5,382 bases of DNA from an uncultured Atopostipes sp. (GTDB lineage: Bacteria; Bacillota; Bacilli; Lactobacillales; Carnobacteriaceae_A), in NCBI GenBank assembly GCA_947296835.1, contig CAMYQS010000111.1, positions 1-5,382 of the forward strand. The letters are read 5' to 3'. The position numbers and the translations under genes are program-made. Every line of letters begins with the position of its first letter. The stretch's first letter is position 1. The notes under the pieces are model-generated. The model saw only the letters and a list, made by a program, of their open reading frames with translations, was not told the DNA's origin and ran no database searches. This document shows positions 1 through 5,382 of this stretch, one piece after another.

Positions 1-1282
1 TTGTTGCGCCGATTCCACGTTTAGGTTCGTTGACGATTCGGCGGAAACTTAAGTCATCCGCTGGATTCACAATTAATGTTAAATAAGCTGTTAAATCAAG
101 AATCTCTTTTCGATCGTAGTAACCTGTTCCGCCAATAATTTGGAAAGGTACACGGCGACTCTTTAACGTCTCCTCCATAACACGTGACATCGCATTTGTA
201 CGATATAAAATAGCGAAATCTTGATAAGTCAATTCCGGTCGTTCTTTCATAATTTCTTCGATTTTATTCGCAACATAGTCTGTTTCATCTCGCTCATCAT
301 TACCATAGTAAATCGATATTTTTTCACCATGATCGTTATCTGTCCATAAGTTTTTCTCTTTACGGTTTGTGTTATTTAAAATAACTGTGTTTGCCGCTTG
401 TAGAATGTTTTTCGTCGAACGATAGTTTTGTTCAAGGAAAATACTTTGTGCTTTTGGATAGTCTTTTTCAAAATCTAAAATGTTTTGCATATCTGCTCCA
501 CGCCAACCGTAGATACTTTGGTCTGCATCCCCAACAACACATAGGTTTTCAAAGCGTTGTGCTAATAAGTAAACTAAACGATATTGCGCATGGTTCGTAT
601 CCTGATACTCATCAACGTGTATATACTGGAATTTATTTTGATAGAAAGATAATACTTGTGGTTGGTCTTCAAACAGACGAACCGTCAGCATAATTAAATC
701 ATCAAAATCTAGCGTCTCAGAGCGGCGCAGTTCACTTTGGTATTGTTTATAAGCATCCGCAACAATACGACTGTAATAGTCATATGCCGTCTTCGCAAAT
801 TCTTTTTCATCAATTAATAAGTTTTTCGCTTCACTAATTGCCGACAAAATCGCTCTTGGTGAATATTTTTTCGTGTCAATATTCATGTTTTTAAGAACGC
901 GTTTCATTAACGTGTTTTGTTCACTTGATCCTGCAATTGTAAAGTTTGGATTGTACCCAATTTGATCGATTTCTCTTCTTAAAATTCGTACACACATTGA
1001 GTGAAAGGTAGAAACCCATACATCGGACCCACCGTCTGTTACTAAGTCACTCACCCGAGTTTTCATTTCACTCGCAGCTTTATTTGTAAAAGTAATCGCA
1101 AGAATGTTCCAAGGATTTACTTTCTTTTCATGTATTAAGTAAGCTATACGATGTGTCAAAACTCGAGTTTTTCCCGAGCCAGCACCAGCCATAATCAGTA
1201 ACGGCCCTTCTGTTGTCTCTACAGCTTGTTTTTGTCTTTTATTTAAACCAGATAGTATATCTACCGGATGAGTCAATCTCAT
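1..1282 (-). CDS. pcrA: ATP-dependent DNA helicase PcrA (UvrD/Rep family), N-terminal 427 codons, C-terminus off the left edge
   Basis: PcrA is a superfamily 1A 3'-5' DNA helicase. In Gram-positive bacteria it works in nucleotide excision repair, removal of RecA filaments and rolling-circle plasmid replication, in the cytoplasm. Translating the minus strand shows the helicase motifs in order: Walker A AGAGSGKT with Lys38, motif Ia TFTNKAA (64-70), motif Ib VSTFHSM (90-96), Walker B DEYQDT with Asp224/Glu225, motif III GDADQSIYGWRGAD (251-264) and motif IV NYRST with Arg288. The reading ends in NEPKRGIGAT, a typical PcrA/UvrD segment beyond domain 1A/1B. The family is usually about 720-750 residues, so roughly 300 are missing beyond the edge. 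The ATG at 1282-1280 follows AAAGGAAT at good distance, and the N-terminus fits the family. No pcrB lies upstream here, unlike the staphylococcal pcrB-pcrA-ligA order. UvrD or Rep are less likely in a Gram-positive. Confidence 0.97.
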   Translation of the reverse strand, partial: MRLTHPVDILSGLNKRQKQAVETTEGPLLIMAGAGSGKTRVLTHRIAYLIHEKKVNPWNILAITFTNKAASEMKTRVSDLVTDGGSDVWVSTFHSMCVRILRREIDQIGYNPNFTIAGSSEQNTLMKRVLKNMNIDTKKYSPRAILSAISEAKNLLIDEKEFAKTAYDYYSRIVADAYKQYQSELRRSETLDFDDLIMLTVRLFEDQPQVLSFYQNKFQYIHVDEYQDTNHAQYRLVYLLAQRFENLCVVGDADQSIYGWRGADMQNILDFEKDYPKAQSIFLEQNYRSTKNILQAANTVILNNTNRKEKNLWTDNDHGEKISIYYGNDERDETDYVANKIEEIMKERPELTYQDFAILYRTNAMSRVMEETLKSRRVPFQIIGGTGYYDRKEILDLTAYLTLIVNPADDLSFRRIVNEPKRGIGAT

Positions 1283-1315
1283 CAATTCCTTTCCACGACG
1301 CTATATTGCTTCATT

Positions 1316-1344
1316 AGTATACCTAAAAAGTATTCATCATTCTA
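1316..1344 (-). promoter_or_regulatory. Candidate pcrA promoter (sigma-A type)
   Basis: On the minus strand a good -10 box TATACT (1321-1316) lies 33 bases before the pcrA start codon. A weak -35 candidate, TAGAAT (1344-1339), sits 17 bases further upstream. The position downstream of the gntR terminator fits an independent pcrA promoter. The -10 match is five of six, but the -35 match is only three of six, so the call rests mainly on the -10 box and context. Confidence 0.45.
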
Positions 1345-1374
1345 CCTCTACCCATAGGTTTCAAGCGTTCTTTA

Positions 1375-1406
1375 TACAATTAAAAAAGTTATGCTTTTTA
1401 ATTGTA
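1375..1406. repeat. 12-bp perfect inverted repeat overlapping the terminator (alternative hairpin)
   Basis: TACAATTAAAAA (1375-1386) is repeated perfectly as its reverse complement TTTTTAATTGTA (1395-1406), around an eight-base loop AGTTATGC. The loop and inner base pairs are the same bases that form the downstream arm of the terminator stem (1386-1395), so the two hairpins cannot fully coexist in one transcript. It is very AT-rich, so its stability is modest. It has A- and T-rich arms in both orientations and could also terminate weakly by itself. Confidence 0.6.
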
Positions 1407-1439
1407 AGATGTTCAGCACACCTTATTTCAGCATAACTT
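1382..1439 (-). terminator. Intrinsic terminator of the gntR operon, with long loop
   Basis: About 17 bases after the gntR stop codon, the minus strand reads AAGTTATGCT (1439-1430) and later its perfect complement AGCATAACTT (1395-1386), followed by more Ts to 1382. This makes a 10-bp stem ending in a run of six Ts, as in rho-independent terminators. The 34-base loop is unusually long and the stem is low in GC, so strength is uncertain. The plus strand has no T-run after the right arm, so it acts as a minus-strand terminator. Confidence 0.7.
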
Positions 1440-1456
1440 AATTTATATTAATTCGT

Positions 1457-2098
1457 TTAACCCATCTCAATAACATTCAGCTTTATTTGATTCACAAGGA
1501 TTCGAACCTCACGACGCGCGTACGAATAAGCTTCATTTTCTAAATAGTCTACTATTTTTTCATAATGTGATAATTTAAGTGTACGACTCGCTTGGACGAT
1601 TTCTTTAATTTCACCATCTACATCTAATGTTTCTCTTAATGTACTGAGTAGAATTTTTGCAGAGTAAGCATTTGTTTCGTAGTCCAACACGTGTTTCCAA
1701 TATTGAAATTCATATTTCTCATAGTCATCCTGTGTGTGCTCAAGTGTTGCTTTCATTTGTTCCAATTGTTGATGAACATCTGCTAAGTCAACATCGAGTT
1801 CTTTCTTTTCTAAATCAAATAAGTAATGGTTAACTAGACGTTCAAAAAAGTCTAGTCGATTACGAAAGTCAGTGGATGTTAATTTTTGTACCTTAACGCG
1901 TACGCCCATATTAGGAATGTTTTCTAAATAGTGGTCTTCTTCTAATCGATCAAACGCTCTCCTGACTGGTGTTCGACTAATTTCTAGCTCATTAGCGATT
2001 GTTTGCTCAGTGATATGTTCTCGTTCGAATAATTGACCACTTTTTATACGATCGACTATATATTCATAGACGACCTGATCTAATTTTTTTCTTTTCAA
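1457..2098 (-). CDS. GntR-family transcriptional regulator (FadR/FCD-like), TTG start
   Basis: This 213-residue cytoplasmic protein has the FadR-type GntR architecture. An N-terminal winged helix (about 7-70) contains ITEQTIANELEISRTPVRRAFDRLEEDHYLENIPNMGVRVK, a very typical recognition region (given here only to locate residues 29-69: key residues are Arg42, Thr43, Pro44, Val45 and Gly65). An all-helical C-terminal domain (about 75-210) has FCD-like spacing. The metal ligands usual in FCD domains are mostly absent: where DxxFH is expected the protein has EFQYW (130-134), His178 is kept, and the last histidine position appears to be Asn203. The effector is unknown. The start is TTG at 2098-2096, because a TAG lies in frame at 2113-2111, GGGGAG sits 7 bases upstream, and no other in-frame Met occurs before residue 64. 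It is the last gene of the probable operon, 48 bases after the ATP-grasp gene, and may regulate it. Confidence 0.88.
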   Translation of the reverse strand: MKRKKLDQVVYEYIVDRIKSGQLFEREHITEQTIANELEISRTPVRRAFDRLEEDHYLENIPNMGVRVKVQKLTSTDFRNRLDFFERLVNHYLFDLEKKELDVDLADVHQQLEQMKATLEHTQDDYEKYEFQYWKHVLDYETNAYSAKILLSTLRETLDVDGEIKEIVQASRTLKLSHYEKIVDYLENEAYSYARREVRILVNQIKLNVIEMG

Positions 2099-2113
2099 TG
2101 AATTACTCCCCTA
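2096..2113 (-). promoter_or_regulatory. Ribosome binding site that decides the gntR TTG start
   Basis: On the minus strand, AGGGGAG (about 2112-2106) lies 7 bases before TTG (2098-2096). An in-frame TAG at 2113-2111 rules out any start further upstream. No ATG in this frame would leave the helix-turn-helix intact, so initiation at TTG is the only reading that keeps the DNA-binding domain. Confidence 0.75.
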
Positions 2114-2146
2114 TCATTGACCTTGTCTGTTTATTCAGTTGTGTAG

Positions 2147-3280
2147 TTAAAAACCTTTTTCTTTTAATATTTCAAGTGTTCTCACTGTGTCTGTTGTTTC
2201 AATTATCATATGACCGATTGCTTCACCATGACTGGCATGTTCATGTTTAGTAATTGGATAAAATGTAAAATGCCAATCTGGATAAATAGTCAATATTTCA
2301 TCTATCATCTCTACTTGGTCTTCGTAAAATGGCACAAATAAATGAGATGAATTAGTTTTAATCTCATGTGGAATCGGTAATGCTGTAACTGCACGTAAAT
2401 GTGCTTCTGTTGCCGACATCGAGCAAGCCACATTTGAATAGCGATTATGAATATTAGGATACGCATGGATCACGCCAACATATAAGGCATTTGCTGGAGT
2501 CACTACAAATTCAATTGAAGCTACTCCTCTATAATCCAAATCACCTAAACTGACACGAGCGACTCGTTTCATTTCATCTAATAGTTCTTCATCAATATCA
2601 AGTGGTACATGTGTACTCGATAAACGGTTATTGCGGTATTCACGTTCCACGATTGGGAAAAGTCTTAGCTCACCCGCTCCTGTTCGTACAGCTGAAATTG
2701 AAAATGCTCGGTCTGATACAAGCCATGATTCTAAAACACATGTCCCGTGTTTCAACAATAAAGCGGCTTCTTCAATCTCACTTTCTTCATAGATAAAATA
2801 AGCATGATCTTTTGAATCTGGATTAATCTGATTCGGTCGCAGAACAGCTGGATAACCAATACTTCGAATCCCTAGCTGAATATCTTCCGGTTTAACCACC
2901 GTTGCATAAGGTGCAATATTCATACTTAAAGATTCTAAATAAGCTTTTTGCAATACTCTATCTTGCACGATTGATAATAAATCGTCTCCTTGAGGAACAT
3001 AAATTGCTTTTTGAATATCTTCTAGTTCGGATGAATTAATCGACTCATCAAAATAAACGAGTAAATCACATGCCATTAGAAATTCATCGTGAATTCTTGA
3101 TTGATCTAAGCTACCTGTAAACAACATATCTGCACTCGAGACAAGTCGCGCATCCTCTTCCGTTTGAGCTAAGAGGTACGTTTGAAATCCAATCTTATTT
3201 GCTTCTAGAATAAAAGCTTGTGAATCCGGCGTTACCCCTATAATTCCAATTGTTCTTTGATGACTAAACTTCTTATCCAT
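2147..3280 (-). CDS. PurK-like ATP-grasp protein with degenerate active site
   Basis: The 377-residue protein matches the layout of PurK, N5-carboxyaminoimidazole ribonucleotide synthase, which makes N5-CAIR from AIR, ATP and bicarbonate in purine synthesis. Visible PurK-like parts are the N-terminal dinucleotide-fold-like strand TIGIIG (10-15), QDRVLQKAYLESL (106-118), IAPYATV (122-128), GYPAVLRP (142-149), the first metal-type Glu in SIEFVVT (Glu257), and TEAHLRAVTALPIP (291-304). Several catalytic parts are altered. The glycine loop usually GGYDGKGQ is replaced by QINPDSKDH (151-159). The lysine of the VLK strand is Arg148. The NEIAPRPHNSGH metal and substrate motif reads GVIHAYPNIHNR (269-280), with the key Glu replaced. 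The true start is probably ATG at 3280: AGAAAGGG lies 9 bases upstream, but would overlap the GTG at 3289. It sits 44 bases after the glucosaminidase gene. I infer a PurK paralogue without PurK activity; a divergent enzyme with another substrate remains possible. Confidence 0.85.
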   Translation of the reverse strand: MDKKFSHQRTIGIIGVTPDSQAFILEANKIGFQTYLLAQTEEDARLVSSADMLFTGSLDQSRIHDEFLMACDLLVYFDESINSSELEDIQKAIYVPQGDDLLSIVQDRVLQKAYLESLSMNIAPYATVVKPEDIQLGIRSIGYPAVLRPNQINPDSKDHAYFIYEESEIEEAALLLKHGTCVLESWLVSDRAFSISAVRTGAGELRLFPIVEREYRNNRLSSTHVPLDIDEELLDEMKRVARVSLGDLDYRGVASIEFVVTPANALYVGVIHAYPNIHNRYSNVACSMSATEAHLRAVTALPIPHEIKTNSSHLFVPFYEDQVEMIDEILTIYPDWHFTFYPITKHEHASHGEAIGHMIIETTDTVRTLEILKEKGF

Positions 3281-3324
3281 GAAATGCACCCTTTCTCCAA
3301 CACCAACATAATCTCTAGAATGAT

Positions 3325-3984
3325 TTAAGTATCTAATTCGTATAAAGCATATTGTTCAATAATTCGTATCAATTTATTTGCGTAATCCGGATCTGTTGCA
3401 TAGCCTGCTTTTTGTAAAGCGAGAGCTGCATCTTTATAATGCCCCGCATTAATCACTCCACTATACAAATCCGCATTCCATGACGTGCCGTTCTTGATTA
3501 ACTTTGCATAATCATCGACCGATTCACTTACGGAGTCGTATGTTCGAAATGAGGCTTGAACGCTTTGCCATTTTTCTTGTGTAAATTCTTTCGTGGCATA
3601 TTGCTCACCTGAACTATTTCCTTTGATTCCAAAATAATTATTGGACTGTTGCGACAAGTCACTATTCCCCCAGTTCGACTCTAAAGCCGCTTGTGCGACT
3701 AAAACACTTGGTCGAATACCATAATCGACTTGTGCTTGTTTAGCGATTGGTATCATAATCTCTAGAAACTCTTCTTTGCTAACTTGTCCTGAAATCATCG
3801 ACTCTTCTGGTGCTGTAAACAGCTCTTCAATGTTCGTACGAATTGGTTTTCCTATCATAAATAATACTGTAAAAAAGACGATTAATAATATGATACTCAT
3901 TTTACCGAAAAAAATGATTCGATTGATTAATTGATTAAAACTCTTTTTTATTTTGCGTATTCTTATTTGAATTTGTTTTTGCAT
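3325..3984 (-). CDS. Membrane-anchored glucosaminidase-domain peptidoglycan hydrolase
   Basis: A 219-residue wall hydrolase that should cleave the glycan chains of peptidoglycan from the outer face of the membrane. The N-terminus is strongly basic (RIRKIKK, 8-14) and is followed by one hydrophobic segment (about 29-45) without a clear cleavage site, so it is likely a signal anchor. A short linker leads to a glucosaminidase domain of the FlgJ/AcmA/LytG type (Pfam Glucosaminidase, about 70-215). Its key marks are QAALESNWG with the likely catalytic Glu102, NNYFGIKG (115-122), FRTYDSVSESVDDYAKLI (146-163) and YATDPDYANKL (195-205). There are no LysM or SH3 wall-binding repeats, so the membrane anchor is the only targeting element. 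ATG at 3984 follows AAAGGA at suitable spacing. It lies 39 bases after the carboxypeptidase gene and 44 before the PurK-like gene. Whether it cuts as N-acetylglucosaminidase or as a lytic enzyme of related type cannot be told. Confidence 0.93.
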   Translation of the reverse strand: MQKQIQIRIRKIKKSFNQLINRIIFFGKMSIILLIVFFTVLFMIGKPIRTNIEELFTAPEESMISGQVSKEEFLEIMIPIAKQAQVDYGIRPSVLVAQAALESNWGNSDLSQQSNNYFGIKGNSSGEQYATKEFTQEKWQSVQASFRTYDSVSESVDDYAKLIKNGTSWNADLYSGVINAGHYKDAALALQKAGYATDPDYANKLIRIIEQYALYELDT

Positions 3985-4023
3985 GTATTTCCTTTCAAAT
4001 CCAATTTATATCGATCGTTTTGA

Positions 4024-4839
4024 TTACATTTCATCACGTATTTTAATTAAATCAACATACTCTTCTAAAACAAGGTCATACTTTTTCATAAATTGTGCGT
4101 GTTCAACACCCACATAACGGAAATGCCAAGATTCATATTGAATACCTGTAATTTCCTCTTTGCTTGCTGGATAGCGTAGAATAAAGCCATAGTCAGCCAT
4201 CGTTTCAACTAACCATTTTTGAGATTCTTGTGTATCATATTCGGGGTCTAATCGACCACCCGCATTAATCCACTCATGGTCTACAATATCCAAAGCTAAG
4301 CCTGTATGATGTTCACTATGTCCTGGCTCTGTAAGATATTCCTTTGTTTTTTCAATGGATTCTTCTTCAGAATAACCTTCACTTAAATATCCTGCAACAG
4401 AGTTATTAAAGTTGTTTCTTTGTCGCTCAACCGTTCGATAGCCTGACGCAAAAAAAAGGTTATGTCCGGCTTCTAATGCTGCGTCTCTCCAGTTATTCCA
4501 CGCATCGACAATTCGAGCGTCAATTTGTTGCGTATTGTCGACTTCTACAAACTCCGCTTCGTAATTTTCGGGTAAAGCTTCCCATGGGTTAACTAAAATT
4601 AGATTCCAGTCCGTAACATTTGCTTCTGTTGGTAGTTCTTGAATCATCACTTCTTCTTCCGAAAGTTCTTTTTCTGGTTCTTCTTCCGGCTCTTTGGGAT
4701 AATCCGTCATATCTTGGTCAATTTCTTCGCCTATTTCATTCTCAGATGATTGATTGCTAGTTTCTTCGAAAAAATTCTCTAGCTGAGCACATCCTGATAG
4801 CATCAAAATAGACAAAAGCAACACTTTTGATAAGCGCAT
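4024..4839 (-). CDS. VanY/LdcB-family peptidoglycan carboxypeptidase, lipoprotein
   Basis: A 271-residue zinc peptidase that removes a terminal D-alanine from peptidoglycan stem peptides outside the membrane. Residues 1-17 form a lipoprotein signal with lipobox LSGC and lipidated Cys17. A Glu-rich acidic linker follows (about 21-64). The VanY domain spans about 75-260: SGYR (132-135), SEHHTGLALD (175-184) with zinc ligands His177 and Asp184, and ESWHFRYVG (236-244) with catalytic Glu236 and zinc ligand His239. All expected catalytic residues are present. The family includes D,D-carboxypeptidases (VanY) and L,D-carboxypeptidases (LdcB/DacB of pneumococcus, also a lipoprotein); sequence reading alone does not settle which. 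The ATG at 4839 has GGAGG 8 bases upstream. It is the first gene of the leftward unit, and its neighbour is another wall hydrolase, which fits a joint role in wall turnover. No vancomycin-resistance genes adjoin it, so a resistance role is not indicated. Confidence 0.95.
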   Translation of the reverse strand: MRLSKVLLLSILMLSGCAQLENFFEETSNQSSENEIGEEIDQDMTDYPKEPEEEPEKELSEEEVMIQELPTEANVTDWNLILVNPWEALPENYEAEFVEVDNTQQIDARIVDAWNNWRDAALEAGHNLFFASGYRTVERQRNNFNNSVAGYLSEGYSEEESIEKTKEYLTEPGHSEHHTGLALDIVDHEWINAGGRLDPEYDTQESQKWLVETMADYGFILRYPASKEEITGIQYESWHFRYVGVEHAQFMKKYDLVLEEYVDLIKIRDEM

Positions 4840-4872
4840 ATTTATTACCTCCAGTAGGAATATCCACTCTAT

Positions 4873-4901
4873 ATTTTACCATATTTTCAAACAAAAATAA
4901 A
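4873..4901 (-). promoter_or_regulatory. Candidate promoter of the leftward wall-hydrolase operon
   Basis: On the minus strand the -10 box TAAAAT (4878-4873) is directly preceded by TGG, an extended -10 pattern. A weak -35 candidate TTTATT (4901-4896) lies 17 bases upstream. Transcription would begin about 25-30 bases before the carboxypeptidase ATG. The local sequence is very AT-rich, so other -10 choices exist. Confidence 0.5.
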
Positions 4902-4908
4902 CTTTTGT
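4891..4908. repeat. 18-bp inverted repeat in the divergent promoter region, possible operator
   Basis: ACAAAA (4891-4896) and its exact reverse complement TTTTGT (4903-4908) flank six bases, giving an 18-bp site covering the possible -35 box of the leftward operon. This size and position suit a dimeric repressor. The arms are short and AT-rich, so chance is a real alternative. The nearest candidate to bind it would be the operon's own GntR protein, but no evidence links them. Confidence 0.3.
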
Positions 4909-4943
4909 CCGAATATCCTTTAAGGGTTCTATCCGGGCTATTC

Positions 4944-4973
4944 TTTTCATTAAGTTGGTAAGTATATTATAAT
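4944..4973 (+). promoter_or_regulatory. Candidate promoter of the oxidoreductase gene
   Basis: A perfect -10 box TATAAT (4968-4973) has TTTTCA (4944-4949), a four-of-six -35 match, 18 bases upstream. The start codon lies 34 bases downstream of the -10 box. This points away from the leftward operon, so the two promoters are divergent and about 65 bases apart between their -35 to -10 cores. Confidence 0.6.
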
Positions 4974-5007
4974 GAAATAGATAAAATATAGAAAGTTGGT
5001 CGATTCC

Positions 5008-5382
5008 ATGAATCAAAAAATTAAATGGGGAATCATCGGTCTCGGTGATATTGCCCACGGGTTTGCTCAAGTCTTTTTATCTGATGATGCTGAGCTTGTT
5101 GCAGTTGGCTCAAGAACACTTGAGAAAGCAGAAGCCTTTGCTGAAAAATATAGTATACCGAAAGCTTATGGTAGTTACGATGAACTCTATCAAGATAAAG
5201 AAATTGACATTGTTTATTTAGCTACACCAAATAGTTACCATGCGCATGACATGAAACAAATTTTAAACGCTGGAAAACATGTTCTTTGTGAAAAAGCTAT
5301 TACAATGAACAAACAAGAACTGGATGAAATATTAGCACTTGCGGAAGAAAAAGATTTAATCGTTGCCGAAGCCATGACAATA
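5008..5382 (+). CDS. Gfo/Idh/MocA-family NAD(P)-dependent oxidoreductase, N-terminal 125 codons
   Basis: The family oxidises or reduces sugars, inositols and related compounds with NAD(P), in the cytoplasm; the substrate here cannot be named. The visible part is the Rossmann domain: GIIGLGDIA (8-16) with the GxGxxA dinucleotide motif Gly11/Gly13/Ala16, VGSRT (33-37) where Arg36 could suit NADP binding, ATPNSYHAH (72-80), and GKHVLCEKAITMN (89-101). The usual EKP motif reads EKA here, with Lys96 kept; this variant occurs in some members and need not mean loss of function. Members are usually about 320-380 residues, so roughly two thirds lie beyond the right edge. ATG at 5008 gives the standard N-terminus, but its ribosome site is weak: AGAAAG ends about 12 bases upstream. 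An in-frame TTG at 4996 is worse placed. Transcribed divergently from the wall operon; no functional link is visible. Confidence 0.95.
   Translation, partial: MNQKIKWGIIGLGDIAHGFAQVFLSDDAELVAVGSRTLEKAEAFAEKYSIPKAYGSYDELYQDKEIDIVYLATPNSYHAHDMKQILNAGKHVLCEKAITMNKQELDEILALAEEKDLIVAEAMTI

Noticed and set aside
391..693. 100-codon open frame on the plus strand
   Set aside because: It lies wholly inside pcrA on the opposite strand, in the region encoding helicase motifs II-IV, and its product shows no recognisable domain. It is a shadow of the helicase gene.
2602..2796. 64-codon open frame on the plus strand
   Set aside because: It is antisense to the PurK-like gene, has no convincing ribosome site and its product resembles nothing.
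3278..3289. GTG at 3289 as the start of the PurK-like gene
   Set aside because: The ribosome site AGAAAGGG (3296-3289) would overlap this codon. The ATG three codons later has ideal spacing and is preferred.
3985..4023. TATAAA-like box between the carboxypeptidase and glucosaminidase genes as an internal promoter
   Set aside because: The gap is only 39 bases, there is no -35 partner outside coding sequence, and short AT-rich boxes are common here. An operon is the simpler reading.
4024..4839. VanY-type carboxypeptidase as a sign of a glycopeptide-resistance cluster
   Set aside because: No vanR, vanS, vanH, vanA or vanX-like gene is present. The LdcB/VanY family is common in wall housekeeping of Bacillota.
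4858..4918. Direct repeat GAATATCC at 4858-4865 and 4911-4918
   Set aside because: Two eight-base AT-rich copies 53 bases apart in an AT-rich intergenic region are easily due to chance, and no further copy is seen nearby.
4876..5070. 64-codon open frame on the minus strand
   Set aside because: It overlaps the oxidoreductase start and both candidate promoters on the opposite strand. Its product has no domain and its position is explained by the divergent regulatory region.

Overview
The window looks like chromosomal DNA of a low-GC Gram-positive bacterium (Bacillota). The signs are AT-rich sequence, strong GGAGG-type ribosome sites, one TTG start codon, a lipoprotein box, a PcrA-type helicase and peptidoglycan-acting enzymes. 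The gene styles recall Lactobacillales (enterococcal/carnobacterial relatives), but I cannot fix family or genus. I see no tRNA, rRNA, CRISPR array, insertion sequence or prophage sequence.

Layout, read on the minus strand from right to left: a lipid-anchored VanY/LdcB-family peptidoglycan carboxypeptidase (4839-4024), a membrane-anchored glucosaminidase-type wall hydrolase (3984-3325), a PurK-like ATP-grasp protein that has lost key active-site residues (3280-2147), and a GntR-type regulator starting at TTG (2098-1457). The gaps between them are 39, 44 and 48 bases, each gene has its own ribosome site, and no terminator lies between them, so they are probably one transcription unit. It ends at a long-stem hairpin with a U-tract (about 1382-1439). 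A second hairpin that shares one arm gives an alternative fold.

Downstream on the same strand, a candidate promoter near 1316-1344 leads into pcrA (1282 to beyond the left edge). PcrA is a 3'-5' DNA helicase of repair and replication, and 427 codons of it are present. On the plus strand, transcribed divergently from the wall operon, a Gfo/Idh/MocA-family oxidoreductase starts at 5008 and runs off the right edge. The divergent intergenic region (4840-5007) holds a candidate promoter for each side and an 18-bp inverted repeat over the operon's possible -35 region.

Biologically, the four-gene unit pairs two extracytoplasmic peptidoglycan enzymes with a cytoplasmic PurK-derived protein and a regulator whose likely ligand pocket has lost most metal ligands. 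The PurK-like protein is the least expected part. By inference it may be a ligand-binding or otherwise repurposed ATP-grasp protein rather than the purine enzyme.
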